The position numbers and the translations under genes are program-made. The notes below the pieces were generated by a model. That model was not told the DNA's origin. It did no database searches and was given only the letters and a program-made list of their open reading frames with translations. From positions 682,001-746,000 of the forward strand of contig JADJEV010000003.1 of the NCBI GenBank assembly GCA_016708905.1: DNA of 64,000 bases. Direction: 5' to 3'. The stretch is from Candidatus Methylophosphatis roskildensis. Its GTDB lineage: Bacteria; Pseudomonadota; Gammaproteobacteria; Burkholderiales; Rhodocyclaceae. Of the stretch, positions 1 through 9,491 are shown in pieces (the first letter of the stretch is position 1; every line of letters begins with the position of its first letter).

Positions 1-347
1 CGCTCAACGGTGCCTTCGAACTTCCGCTTCTCGACAAGCTCCAGTCGGAACGACGGCCCTTCATCAAGCCGCTCCAATACGACAGCGCGAGCGCGGCCTC
101 TTTCCCGAATTTCCTGCTGCTGGACGCCGGCACGGACAAGGGCGGGGAGATTCCGCTGTACATAGTGAGCAGGTTCGCAGACGAGAAGGACCAAGCCGTG
201 AAGTCCAAAGTGATTGAGAGGGATGGCGAGGGCGCCTGGATTTGGAACACGGGCGAGGTACTCGGGCCGTTGCCAGCGCCGTCTAGGAGGGCTGCCCATG
301 CTGCGCAAGCATTGGAGACCAGCGCAGGTTGCCAGGCTTGCTCGTGA
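1..347 (+). CDS. C-terminal end of an unknown protein (possibly DUF1173-like), partial
   Basis: The reading frame is open from the first bases of the window to a TGA at 345-347, giving about 114 residues of a protein whose start lies outside. The text includes FPNFLLLDAG, then IPLYIVSRFADEKDQ and an ending rich in Gly, Pro and Ala after WIWNTGEVLGPLP. Aromatic and charged positions are well spread and the codon usage is GC-rich, so I take it as a real gene end. The layout (a LLD-G segment followed by a W-x-W ending) recalls C-termini of DUF1173 proteins found on integrative elements, but this is recollection of a family look. No function is offered. Confidence 0.45.
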   Translation, partial: LNGAFELPLLDKLQSERRPFIKPLQYDSASAASFPNFLLLDAGTDKGGEIPLYIVSRFADEKDQAVKSKVIERDGEGAWIWNTGEVLGPLPAPSRRAAHAAQALETSAGCQACS

Positions 348-822
348 TGCAGAATGCCTTTGCCTGCTCGAACCCTGACCGATTGCATTGAAGTCGCGCG
401 CCATATCCGCCAAAGCGCGCGCATCTTCCGCCCCCGCGTAGAATGCAGCCATGAGCGGCGCCTTCGGGCCGCGCAAGCCGCTCGCTCCAGCTGCGGGGAT
501 AGCTTCTCGCTTTGCGGAATGTCCTGCCACCCGTCGAGCGTAACGCGATACTTGGAGATCTTGTCTCCTTGCGCATTCTGCGGCAGTTAGGTGGTTAAGC
601 GGCAGTGTATCTGCGTGTGCTACTGACAGCTGGACTTGACCTCACAAAAGGTGAAGACCCCGATTTGCTACGTTCTACGTCAATCGAATCGCCCTGGCCA
701 TCGCCGATGGCTGCCGTGATTCCAGTGGTCATCAGTTCGATATGACTCCGAACGCGCCCCGGCGAATTCCAGTATTTCCACCAACGCGATCTCCACGCAT
801 GACCGAACACCCAGGAGCCGCC
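348..822. other. Intergenic stretch with no supported gene
   Basis: Short open frames occur on both strands, but none has a convincing ribosome-binding site, hydrophobic pattern or recognisable motif. A real promoter for the secreted protein starting at 823 is likely here, but no clear -35/-10 pair could be chosen. Confidence 0.4.
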
Positions 823-1401
823 ATGACGAACCCTCCCCATCGGACCCTCCACGGCCACCTCAATGCTTTGCGACAATGGTCGCGTGCAGCGCTGGTCGTA
901 TTGATTTGCATATTGTCAAGGCACTCGCATGCTGCCGCCGATACGGTCCGCATAACTAGCGACGACGGGTCCGTGTCAATTTCGGTCCCGGCAGACTGGA
1001 GAGCGGACCTCAAACCTAACCGCCCTCGCGTCAAGCTTGCGATCTATTCTCCACCAGAGTCTTCAGCCGATCACTACATCGAATCAATCTATATTGAGTC
1101 GGAGCAACTCAAGAATGACGACACGCTAGAACGATACGTCGAATGGTTTAAGGCCCACATGGCGACTGCTCCGGGAGTGTCGTTCGTCTCTGAATCCACG
1201 GTAACAGCAAATGGGCTCAACGGCATGCGGGTTTTGTTTAGGCTACACGCTGTAGACCGTTTGGACGTCGTCGTGATGCGGTACTTCTTTGTCGGCGCGA
1301 CTGGAACTGTGTACATGGTCAACGCCGTAACGCTTCAGGCAGACCTTGACAGTTGGCAACAGAAGCTGGAGGAGATTTGTCTATCAGTAAGCTATAAGTG
1401 A
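823..1401 (+). CDS. Secreted protein of unknown function, DcrB/PsbP-like look
   Basis: A 192-residue protein. I chose the ATG at 823 rather than upstream starts because GGAG lies six bases before it. The N-terminus has basic residues followed by the hydrophobic run AALVVLICIL and a likely cleavage site near SHAAA, so export by the Sec route is probable. The mature part starts RITSDDGSVSISVPADW, a beta-strand pattern reminiscent of DUF1795/DcrB and PsbP-fold proteins, and ends in a helix LDSWQQKLEEICLSV. That family link is tentative. It stands alone, with long gaps on both sides. Confidence 0.6.
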   Translation: MTNPPHRTLHGHLNALRQWSRAALVVLICILSRHSHAAADTVRITSDDGSVSISVPADWRADLKPNRPRVKLAIYSPPESSADHYIESIYIESEQLKNDDTLERYVEWFKAHMATAPGVSFVSESTVTANGLNGMRVLFRLHAVDRLDVVVMRYFFVGATGTVYMVNAVTLQADLDSWQQKLEEICLSVSYK

Positions 1402-1979
1402 CTCTTGGGCCCTGTAGTGGTGTGAAACGGGGGAGTGCTGCGTGCAGTGGTCTCGGTCGACTGGACAGCGACCGGGACTCCGCTCCAGCTAACACCTTTG
1501 CTTCGGCCTAAGCCAAATCCATATTGTTCAGCCGCTTACAAGTCAATTAGTGCTAGCACGTATACATACGTCGGTGCTCACATGCTACAAAACAATGAAC
1601 TGTTCGAGAATTCGCAGTCCGAACAGTCGGCCCGATTCAAGAAATGGGAGGGCCGCGATGGGAAGATTTTCGATGCCGGACGATCATGGGTGCCGCGTAG
1701 CGCTATTTCCGGTTCGGTATTTCGCTTAGGCACCTCAAAGCATATGAACACCCAACCCCAGTCCTGCCATGCACAAGCCGTTTAACGCCTTCCGCGGGCG
1801 CGTATCGAGTCTTGGAACAGTCGCGTGGCCGCCTGCGTCGATTCAGTGCCCTCGCCCGCCAAATCGTGTCGCATCGGCGCCGACACCAAACACAGCCGGG
1901 CGCGCCAGTTGGCCTTCGCATCAGTCTGCTCATTCATCCAAGCAGAATTGAGATTGATCGTGATCCAAGGAGGATAGCC
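1402..1979. other. Intergenic stretch upstream of the patatin gene
   Basis: Nothing recognisable was found apart from the strong ribosome-binding site AAGGAGG at its right end, which fixes the start of the next gene at 1980. Base composition is lower in GC than in the flanking genes. Confidence 0.4.
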
Positions 1980-3248
1980 ATGGAAATACGCAAAGTCGCT
2001 ATCGCATGCCAAGGCGGCGGGATTCACGGCGCATTTACGTGCGGGGTTCTGACTACGCTACTCAGGGCGAAGGAAGATGAAGTGCGAGGCAAGCGTCCCG
2101 ACGGCGCGATGCGCAGCTTCGACATCATTGGTCTGAGCGGCACGTCGGCCGGGGCGCTCAATGCCTTTATGGTTTGGTACGGCCTAATGGCGAAGGACGG
2201 ACATCCGGGCAGTTGGACGGAGGCGCGCTGCGCGGTGAACAACTTGTGGGATACGTTCCAGGTGCAAAAGACGGGCGAGGCAGGGATGAATGCGCTCGCC
2301 CAGCAGTTCTTCAAGCTGCAGGAACTCGGTGTTATCGTCAAGCAGCCAATGCCGGCCTACTTCTACGATTGGCAAATGTCCGCGCTCAGCCAGTGGTCGT
2401 CGATGGAGAATCTCATCGCGCCGACGCTGAATCTAGGTGAGATTAGGCCAGAGTTCTACGATTTCGCAGCGCTGCTGCGTACCTGCGCACCTGAGTTCCC
2501 GCGTATCCAGGCGCGCCTCGACCAGATCGCGAGGGACAAGGTGAAGCCGCGCCTGCTGCTTGGTGCGGTGGAGGTCTTGAGCGGTACGTTCGAAGCGTTC
2601 GACTCCTGGTGTAACCCGAACACGCGCCCCCAGGACAAGCGCACCATCAGCTACGATGCGGTAGCGGCATCCGGTACCCTGCCCGACGTCCGAAGATCGC
2701 AACGTATTCCCGGCCTGATGAACATCGACGGCAAGGACGCGTTGTACTGGGATGGGTTGTTTTCCCAGAATCCTCCGGTGCGCGAGTTCGCCGCCGGCAC
2801 CGACAGAGAACACACGCCCGACGAAATCTGGGTCATTCGGATCAATCCGCAGAAGCGCGACGAGGAGCCGCTTTCCTTAGGCATGATCGAAGATAGACGC
2901 AATGAGCTTGCAGGCAACCTCTCGCTCAATCAAGAGCTGAGATTCATCCGGACTGTCAACAAATGGCTCGATCAGCTTCAGCCGAGGACCAAAAACAAGC
3001 CGGGGGATTCGGCCTTGGCGGCGTTCGCAGACTATAAACCGATCAAGATCTACGTGATCACCATGCATAAGGACAAGGCTGGTCTCGGCGTTGGCTCCAA
3101 GTTTGACCGCAGTCCCGCGTTCGTGACCGGCATGCGACAGCATGGCGAAATGCGGGCTGCATCATTCCTGCCGTTGTGGCTTTCGGAGTCGCCACATCTG
3201 GTCGAATGGCCGCAGGGAGACGCTCTAGACCAGATCGACCGCGGATGA
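1980..3248 (+). CDS. Patatin-like phospholipase
   Basis: A 422-residue protein predicted to hydrolyse acyl ester bonds of lipids with a Ser-Asp dyad. The oxyanion-hole motif GGGIHGAF is at residues 13-20, the nucleophile elbow GTSAG is near residue 54, and the catalytic Asp lies in the WDGLFSQNPPV segment, a variant of the DG[GA] motif. The start is set by AAGGAGGATAGCC just before the ATG; the frame is open upstream to 1812 but without such a site. No signal peptide is visible, so it probably acts in the cytoplasm or on the inner membrane. Bacterial patatins serve in lipid turnover, as secreted toxins or as effectors of defence systems; nothing next to it (no cyclase, no toxin-export gene) points to defence. 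Confidence 0.85.
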   Translation: MEIRKVAIACQGGGIHGAFTCGVLTTLLRAKEDEVRGKRPDGAMRSFDIIGLSGTSAGALNAFMVWYGLMAKDGHPGSWTEARCAVNNLWDTFQVQKTGEAGMNALAQQFFKLQELGVIVKQPMPAYFYDWQMSALSQWSSMENLIAPTLNLGEIRPEFYDFAALLRTCAPEFPRIQARLDQIARDKVKPRLLLGAVEVLSGTFEAFDSWCNPNTRPQDKRTISYDAVAASGTLPDVRRSQRIPGLMNIDGKDALYWDGLFSQNPPVREFAAGTDREHTPDEIWVIRINPQKRDEEPLSLGMIEDRRNELAGNLSLNQELRFIRTVNKWLDQLQPRTKNKPGDSALAAFADYKPIKIYVITMHKDKAGLGVGSKFDRSPAFVTGMRQHGEMRAASFLPLWLSESPHLVEWPQGDALDQIDRG

Positions 3249-3516
3249 TCTGACCTCGGGGCACAAGACGCAACATTTGCGCGCTGTTGCGTCGAGTCGA
3301 ACGTTATTGGCTAACGACGGAGCGGGGCTATGGCTGCATGGGCCTAGCAAGATTGTTCGACGGCCGACAGTCGCGCAAAGTGGCAGCACCATTGGAACAA
3401 GAAGGGGTGAGCATGATCTTGCGTTTGGTAGCATGCAGGAAGCGGGAGCACGTCTTCCTCATACGGCACTGGCAGACAAACTGCGCCAGTGACGTCGGAA
3501 AGCAGAGGAGAAGACG

Positions 3517-4176
3517 TTGCTAAGAGAATTGGTATTGGCAGCGGCGTTTATGCTCACGGCAAACGGGGTCGTAGCAGAGCAGCCGCGCAACGTCCTTGGC
3601 ACGCTTGCGTTGGCGTTTGTGCCCATAGAAGGGGCCACTGCACCCGAGCCGCCGATGGACCTTACTCTTGCCATGCGTCACTTACCGGGCGGGCAGGAGA
3701 TTCGGCTCCGGCTCGCCGATTCATTCGCAGTTTGGGACAACGACACGGCGACCAGTTACCAGAACTTTCTCCTTGCTCTTCCACCTGGCTCGTACCAGAT
3801 TCTGGGGATTGAAGTCCTGGCACCAAGCCTCTCCGACAAAAAGGTGCTGCTACCGTTGGGGCCTTCGTTCGTTGTAGAGAATACGGGCTGCGTGTATCTG
3901 GGCCGAATACGGTCAGAGATCCTGCGCCTTCCGCCCGCCTCGCTCGCTACGTCGACAGAAATGGCAGTGGCAATCGCTGAATCGCGCGGTCTGAAACAGC
4001 TTGGGTTCTTTTATTCTGTCAAGGGGGCGCTGATTGTCTCTTCGATCTTTGTGGATACGCCGCCTGAAACGGGGCGCACACGTGGGGATGAGCACGGGGC
4101 GACGCACTACGCCGAAGCCGTTGCGCAGCACTGCACGGTCGGTTTGGCACGATTCGAACCTCTTGGGCTCGAGTAA
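3517..4176 (+). CDS. Secreted protein of unknown function
   Basis: A 219-residue protein starting at a TTG eight bases after GGAG. The first 20 residues (LVLAAAFMLTANGVVA then EQ) form a standard Sec signal peptide with an AxA-type cleavage site. The mature part has regular alternation typical of beta sandwiches (PGSYQILGIEV, NTGCVYLGRI) and one Cys in that second segment plus one near the end, which could form a disulphide. No family was recognised. Its stop codon TAA forms the first bases of a long palindrome, so the 3' end of the gene coincides with a rearrangement junction. Confidence 0.6.
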   Translation: MLRELVLAAAFMLTANGVVAEQPRNVLGTLALAFVPIEGATAPEPPMDLTLAMRHLPGGQEIRLRLADSFAVWDNDTATSYQNFLLALPPGSYQILGIEVLAPSLSDKKVLLPLGPSFVVENTGCVYLGRIRSEILRLPPASLATSTEMAVAIAESRGLKQLGFFYSVKGALIVSSIFVDTPPETGRTRGDEHGATHYAEAVAQHCTVGLARFEPLGLE

Positions 4177-4226
4177 CTCATAGAGGTAAGCCTCCGGCAG
4201 AGCCGGAGGCTTACCTCTATGAGTTA
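4174..4226. repeat. Perfect palindrome, 25-bp arms and 3-base loop
   Basis: Arms 4174-4198 and 4202-4226 are exact reverse complements around the loop AGA, with the shared core TAGAGGTAAGCCTCCGGC. A related palindrome lies at 15631-15687. The left arm begins with the stop codon of the upstream gene, and the right arm runs into a RecD-type helicase that is missing its front. There is no T-run after the hairpin, so it is not a typical intrinsic terminator. A recombination end or junction repeat fits better. Confidence 0.8.
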
Positions 4227-4464
4227 CGCCACGACGATCCACAAGTCGCAGGGCTCGGAATACCCGGTGGTGGTCATTCCGATCTCGACCCAGCACTACA
4301 TGATGCTCAGGCGCAATCTGATCTATACGGGCATCACGCGGGGCAAGGCACTTGTGGTACTCGTGGGCCAGAAAAAGGCACTCGCCATCGCGGTCAAGGG
4401 CAAGCAGGTGCAACGGCGCTGGTCGAAGCTGAAAGAGCGCCTACTAACCACGGACCCGCCTTGA
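4219..4464 (+). pseudogene. 3' remnant of a RecD-like helicase
   Basis: The 81-residue frame contains YATTIHKSQGSEYPVVV, then LIYTGITRGK and LVGQKKALAIAV. These are the late helicase motifs (the UvrD-like C-terminal domain 2) of RecD/RecD2-type ATP-dependent 5'-3' DNA helicases, which are normally 700 or more residues long. Everything before the Thr-Ile-His-Lys motif is missing, and the loss falls at the palindrome ending at 4226. The ATG at 4219 sits inside the palindrome, so any product would be a non-functional stub. It is followed after 170 bases by another helicase gene, suggesting an ancestral helicase pair. Confidence 0.75.
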
Positions 4465-4633
4465 GGGCCTGCCGGGGCCGTCGTGTCGACGAGATCGCGC
4501 GCGACCTGTCGTCGCGACTGCGATCCGTCGGCGGACCGCTGATTGTCGCCGGGTGAGTCGAACAGCCAACCCGAATCGGGATTCACTGTGGCCAACACCT
4601 TGCCACGTGGCGGTCGTGGGGTAGGGTGTTCGC

Positions 4634-6793
4634 ATGGTCTCCAACGACGAACGCGCCCTGATCCGCCACTGCATGGACGCCCTTCGAGCAGGGCTGCCTG
4701 GGTTTCAGACACGGCGGCCTCAACTGGAGATGATCGGTGCAGTCGCCAATGCGCTGGCCTGCGGCCGCAGCGAAGACGACGGCGGCACCCGGGGACGAAA
4801 CTTCGCGCTGTGTGAGGCCGGCACCGGAACCGGCAAGACGATCGCAGCGTCGGTGCCTGCGCTGGTCATGGCCAAGTCACGCGGCAAGCGCCTGGTCATA
4901 TCGAGTTCGACGATCGCCCTGCAGCATCAGTACAGCACCAAGGACATTCCCACCCTGCAGCGGCTGTTGCCGATCGACTTCACGTTCGCGGTGGCCAAAG
5001 GCCGGCGACGGTATGCCTGCACGGCCAAACTCTTTGCGGTACTGGAGGATGCCCGGCAGACGACGCTGGGTCTCGATGGCGAGCATGGAGATTCACCTGT
5101 CGATTGCGACGAGGCCGAGCCGGTCGAGCGGACGCTGCGCGAACTCATCGAATTGGCGCAGGCGTTCGAGGGCAATGATTGGAATGGCGACCGGGACGAA
5201 TTGAAGCGCCCGGTCAGCGACGATACATGGGAGCAGCTCACCACGGATCGGCAAGGGTGCTCGGGCAACCGGTGCCCGCAGTTCGCACGCTGCCCGTTCT
5301 ATGCGGCACGCCAGCGCCTGAAGGAAGTGGATCTGATCATCGCCAACCACGACCTCGTCCTGGCTTCATTGCAGATGGACGGAAGAGGGGTCTTGCCCGA
5401 CGCCGCGGACACCTTCTACATCTTCGACGAAGGCCATTCCCTGGTTGCCAAGGTGGTGGAGCAATTCGCCGCCAAACACGCGCTGCAGGGCGGGATCGAG
5501 TGGCTGCGCGGTCTGGCCGATTGCGTCCGGGACATCGTGCTGGGACTTCATCTCGATCATGACCTCTATCGCGACGCCCGCACATCGTGCAAGGACCTGT
5601 CGGCCGACCTCGACGATCTTTCCAGGGCCCTCGATCGTACCGGCGCATTCGACGAAAAGCCCGTCCGCCGGTTCAAGAACGGCATCATCCCGGATTGGAC
5701 GCGGACGCCCGGCATCAACATTCTGTCGCGCGGTCAGCGGCTGCAGAGCACCGTCGCCCTCGTGCGCGAGCAGATGTTCGAGAAGGGCGGCTCGGAACCG
5801 ACCATGGTGTCCCGACTGGTCTCCGAGTTGGGCTACTTCGCCTCGAAGCTGGAGAACCTCGTCGATACCTGGACCCTGATGCTCGCCGACGACGCGGAAC
5901 AGGAGTCGCCCAACGCAAGGTGGATCGAGCGCACCGGCGATGGCACCAGTCACGACTATCTGGTGTGCGCCTCGCCGATCAGCGGCGCGGACAAGCTGAG
6001 ACGGCTGTTGTGGAACCGGGCGAGTGCGGCCATCGTCACCTCGGCCACGCTCGAGTCATGCGGCTCTTTCGGACCCTATATGAGACAGGCGGGGCTGTCC
6101 GTGTTTCCCGAGGTACGCACGCTGACGGTCGACTCTCCCTTCGACTATCGCAACAAGGCGAAACTGATCATTCCGCCGATGCGAAGCGATCCGAAAGAGG
6201 CCAAGGCCCATACCGACGAGATCGTCGAGCTGTTGCCGCGCATCATTCATAGCCGGGGAACGCTGGTCCTGTTCGCGAGCGGAAAGCAGATGCGGGAAGT
6301 CCACGCCCGGCTGCCGCCTGAACTGCAAGAGGCCACGCTCATGCAGGGATCGATGCCGAAGATGGCGATGCTCACCCGGCACAAGAGCGCAATCGAAGGG
6401 GGAGGGCGTTCGATCCTTTTTGGCTTGAGTTCGCTGGCCGAAGGGGTCGATCTGCCTGGGGAGGCCTGTACGCACGTGATCGTGGCGAAATTGCCATTCT
6501 CTGTACCCGACTCCCCGCTCGAGGAAGCGCGCAGCGAATGGATCACGTCGCTGGGAAGGTCGCCGTTCGTCGAGATCGTTCTGCCGGCGGCGAGCATCCG
6601 ACTGCAGCAGGCGGTGGGACGCCTGCTGCGGACGGTCAACGACCACGGCACGGTGACAATTCTTGACCGACGAATCATCACCAAGCGGTGGGGCGCGGCA
6701 CTGTTGAAGGGTTTGCCGGATTTCACCATTCTCGTCGGCAAGGCGGCGAACGACGCCATAGCGCGGACGTGTGCGCCAGGGTTTTGTGCGTGA
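4634..6793 (+). CDS. dinG-like: DinG-family ATP-dependent DNA helicase (XPD/Rad3-like)
   Basis: A 719-residue superfamily 2 helicase. Walker A (AGTGTGKT) is at residues 62-69 and the Walker B box FDEGH at 264-268. The four iron-sulphur cluster cysteines appear to be C129, C209, C214 and C220, in the spacing expected between motifs I and II of DinG/XPD proteins. C-terminal motifs LSSLAEGVDLPG and QAVGRLLR (motif VI) are intact. Such enzymes unwind 5'-tailed duplexes, R-loops or G-quadruplexes. Being next to a RecD remnant and, beyond the inserted segment, to SbcCD-like genes suggests a DNA-processing module of a mobile element rather than chromosomal SOS dinG. The start codon has only a weak ribosome-binding site. 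Confidence 0.9.
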   Translation: MVSNDERALIRHCMDALRAGLPGFQTRRPQLEMIGAVANALACGRSEDDGGTRGRNFALCEAGTGTGKTIAASVPALVMAKSRGKRLVISSSTIALQHQYSTKDIPTLQRLLPIDFTFAVAKGRRRYACTAKLFAVLEDARQTTLGLDGEHGDSPVDCDEAEPVERTLRELIELAQAFEGNDWNGDRDELKRPVSDDTWEQLTTDRQGCSGNRCPQFARCPFYAARQRLKEVDLIIANHDLVLASLQMDGRGVLPDAADTFYIFDEGHSLVAKVVEQFAAKHALQGGIEWLRGLADCVRDIVLGLHLDHDLYRDARTSCKDLSADLDDLSRALDRTGAFDEKPVRRFKNGIIPDWTRTPGINILSRGQRLQSTVALVREQMFEKGGSEPTMVSRLVSELGYFASKLENLVDTWTLMLADDAEQESPNARWIERTGDGTSHDYLVCASPISGADKLRRLLWNRASAAIVTSATLESCGSFGPYMRQAGLSVFPEVRTLTVDSPFDYRNKAKLIIPPMRSDPKEAKAHTDEIVELLPRIIHSRGTLVLFASGKQMREVHARLPPELQEATLMQGSMPKMAMLTRHKSAIEGGGRSILFGLSSLAEGVDLPGEACTHVIVAKLPFSVPDSPLEEARSEWITSLGRSPFVEIVLPAASIRLQQAVGRLLRTVNDHGTVTILDRRIITKRWGAALLKGLPDFTILVGKAANDAIARTCAPGFCA

Positions 6794-7510
6794 GCGAACG
6801 TCCGGCATGATCGCCACAGCGGCCACGGAGGGTAATGCGATGCCGATAATTTGGCGGGCGGCTCCCGGCCAATTGCGGTCAGTGGCGCCTACATGAAATC
6901 GTTCGTTCGGCCGTCCGGTGTACTTGCGATAGGAGACATTCAGAAGACCGAATGCTATGCCGCGGCGTCGGCCTGTCAGTCACTCGTTGTGATCTACCCG
7001 TTTTATGCCGACGCCCGCTTGCGGCAGCAATCTCAGCGGGCTCTTCGGGTCAGCAGGAGTCATCGACCGACCGCCTTCCATTCTCCATTCTTGCTGATTG
7101 CTGTACGGACCTTGAACACACGCAGCGGCGGCGTGCGCTGCCGATCGGGCGCTCACCGATTGGGATTGGCCGAGAACTTCGAAGAGCGAAGGGCACTTGT
7201 TCGATGCCCACTCTCTCGACGATTGACTAAGAGCGTTCGGCGCAGATCGCATCGCACTCCCGCAGATGGGATCTCGCGGCCCCGCGTTCTCAAACGCAAG
7301 TTTGGGTGGTGCCACCAAGCTTGCGCTCTTCCCGCATGAGGATAGGCGGGTCATTGACCGCGCCGGTGCACGGCAGCAAGGGTATCCGATCAGGCCAATA
7401 TCGCTGCCCACGTCGGCACTTGCAAGCTCCTAAGCCGGACGAGCCGGAACCAAACAGGGGAATAGCGGTAGCCTGGCACTTGCGTGGAGCTTGTCGATGC
7501 GGAGGCCGCC
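6794..7510. other. Non-coding stretch between the helicase and the next gene
   Basis: About 700 bases without a supportable gene. Small frames on both strands lack family features. It is probably the flank of an insertion that brought in the downstream 501-aa gene, but no inverted repeats or target duplications could be matched. Confidence 0.35.
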
Positions 7511-9016
7511 ATGGAGTTGCTTACGACCCGGTACGCGGAGAATCTGGCAGGCGTGCTGTCTTGCTACGACCGGATCGTCATCACCGGCACGTTGCCCGGC
7601 GCGTGTTTCGCAGAGGGCATGACCAGCTTCTTGGTCTCCCGTGGGATCCGTATCTTCGACTACCCGCAGTTCGCGCTGCCTCTGCGGGAGCGCGTTCGCC
7701 ATGCCGCTCAGGCGCTGGCAACGGAGCACGGCGCCAGGATCGAACATATCGCCAAGGCCCACGTTCGCAAAGAAGACGTCGTGGCCAAGGTGCTCGCGGC
7801 GCGTGGCGATGCGCCCGGCCTGGTGCACGTGATATCGGCGATGGAGACCTGCGCGACCTATCAACCCTGGCACGACAAGGCCAGCGGACGCACTTTCCTG
7901 CGCCCGGACACCACCAAGTGCCTGCACTACTACTTCTACTGGATGGACCGAGAGCTGGGGCTCATCTACGTGCGCGTGCCCACCTACTGTCCGTTCCGGC
8001 TGCAGGTTTACTGCAACGGACACAGTTGGCTGGCGCAACGAATGCGGCGCGAGGGCATCGACTTCGCCGCAGCCGACAACGCTTTTGCTCGCATAACCGA
8101 CTTCGCTCGTGCGCAAGAACTCGCCGACACCTTCAAGCCTGAGTTGCTGCATCGCCACCTGGACCGCTACGCCCAGCTGTGCTGCCCCGTCCTGGATGTC
8201 TTTGGGCAGACCTACCACTGGAGCATCATGCAGGCCGAATACTCGACCGACTTGGTGTTCAAGAGCGAGAAGATCCTCGGCTCGCTGTACCAGCAGCTCG
8301 CCCGCGAGGCAGTGCTCTCGGTGAAGGCCGAGCAAATCGCCACATTCCTGGGCAAGAAGATCACCCCGCAACTGGCCGCCGAGATTGGCTCGCGCCTGAG
8401 CACGCGCATTGAGGGAACCTGCATCAAGCACAAATTCGGATCGGTCTCTATCAAGATCTACGACAAGTTCGCTCGCATCCTGCGCATCGAGACCACAACC
8501 AATGACGTTTCGTTCTTCAAGCACCACCGCAAGGTGGAACACCGCACCGGCCGCACCACGCGAGAAGTCGCGCCACTGAAGAAATCCATCTACAGTCTCA
8601 TCGACCTGCGCGAAATTCTGCTGGGCTGCAATCATCGCTATCTCGAGTTCCTCTCCAGCCTGGACGATCACAGCAGCGGACAACGCCTGCTTGAACGCGT
8701 GACGCAATCCAAACCTGACGGCGACCGGTCCTTCAAGGGCTTGAACTTCTTCGATTCCAACGACCAAGCCCTCCTACGCGCCGTGCAACGACCCGAATTC
8801 AACATCCATGGCTTGGCCCGCTGTGACTTGATGCGCCGACTCCCTGACCAAACGCCCTCGCGACTGTCCCGCCAGCTCCGCCGCCTGCGCGTCCTCGGCT
8901 TGATCAAGCGCGCCGCCAACACCTACCGCTACTACCTGACTCGAGCAGGCCGCATGGCCATCGCCGCGTTCGAGCGCCTCACCAACTTCGCAATCGTTCC
9001 TGCAATGGCCGCATAG
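7511..9016 (+). CDS. Unknown 501-residue protein with C-terminal winged-helix-like region
   Basis: The ATG at 7511 has GGAGG five bases upstream; a GTG at 7484 in frame is less likely. The first 70 residues carry a repeated Leu/Arg pattern and LPLRERVRHAAQALA. The middle has KCLHYYFYWMDRELGLIYVRVPTY and FRLQVYCNGH, an aromatic-rich conserved-looking core. The last 90 residues (LARCDLMRRLPDQTP, LSRQLRRLRVLGLIKR, TYRYYLTRAGR) look like a winged helix-turn-helix, which probably explains why relatives get regulator-type names. At five hundred residues with Arg- and His-rich blocks it resembles multi-copy proteins of betaproteobacteria more than a simple regulator. Its function is not known to me; a role tied to mobility is a guess. 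Confidence 0.65.
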   Translation: MELLTTRYAENLAGVLSCYDRIVITGTLPGACFAEGMTSFLVSRGIRIFDYPQFALPLRERVRHAAQALATEHGARIEHIAKAHVRKEDVVAKVLAARGDAPGLVHVISAMETCATYQPWHDKASGRTFLRPDTTKCLHYYFYWMDRELGLIYVRVPTYCPFRLQVYCNGHSWLAQRMRREGIDFAAADNAFARITDFARAQELADTFKPELLHRHLDRYAQLCCPVLDVFGQTYHWSIMQAEYSTDLVFKSEKILGSLYQQLAREAVLSVKAEQIATFLGKKITPQLAAEIGSRLSTRIEGTCIKHKFGSVSIKIYDKFARILRIETTTNDVSFFKHHRKVEHRTGRTTREVAPLKKSIYSLIDLREILLGCNHRYLEFLSSLDDHSSGQRLLERVTQSKPDGDRSFKGLNFFDSNDQALLRAVQRPEFNIHGLARCDLMRRLPDQTPSRLSRQLRRLRVLGLIKRAANTYRYYLTRAGRMAIAAFERLTNFAIVPAMAA

Positions 9017-9157
9017 CCGCAATGCATCGTTTCGGCCTCGCACTTCTGTGCCAGGACGCAAAACTTTGAAGTCGTAAGAGACTAAGGCGACCATTGCCCT
9101 TGACGGTATCGCGCCGAACTGCCGATATCATCGGCGAGCGCAGAGTCCGGGGTGAAC

Positions 9158-9290
9158 TGCGTGATCAGTAAGCGCTTCGTCAAGAAGCAACAGATGCGAT
9201 GGTCAGCGACCGGCGCCAACGCGTTGCTGCAGATCCGCTGCGTCGTGTTGAACGGACGGTATTGGGACGAATTCTCCAAGCGTGGCCCGA
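9158..9290 (+). pseudogene. Possible C-terminal scrap of an ISKra4-like transposase
   Basis: The text VISKRFVKKQQMRWSATGANALLQIRCVVLNG has the look of the conserved tail of ISKra4-type transposases, where a KRQQMRW-x-xxGAxxLLQxRxxVLN stretch is common. No other part of such a transposase is present upstream, and the following residues are not similar. I treat it as a remnant, with modest confidence. The rest of the gap 9017-9491 shows nothing recognisable. Confidence 0.4.
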
Positions 9291-9491
9291 TGCCGACCGC
9301 TGCGAACGCCCCCGCCCTTTTGCTCGCCGCGCAATCCCACGGTTTTGCGCACTCTCGTCGTCCCTTCGCTTGCCCGGACGGATCCCGCTAACGGCCCGCT
9401 AGCGCTCGTCGCAGGGCAGCCAAGTTGCGCGGCGGCAGAAACGTCGGCGCCGCAACGCCAGATAAGAATACCGTACTTCACGCAGAGGAGT

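Noticed and set aside
4174..4226. Intrinsic terminator
   Set aside because: Arms of 25 bases with no T-run on either side, and a related copy away from a gene end, do not fit a terminator.
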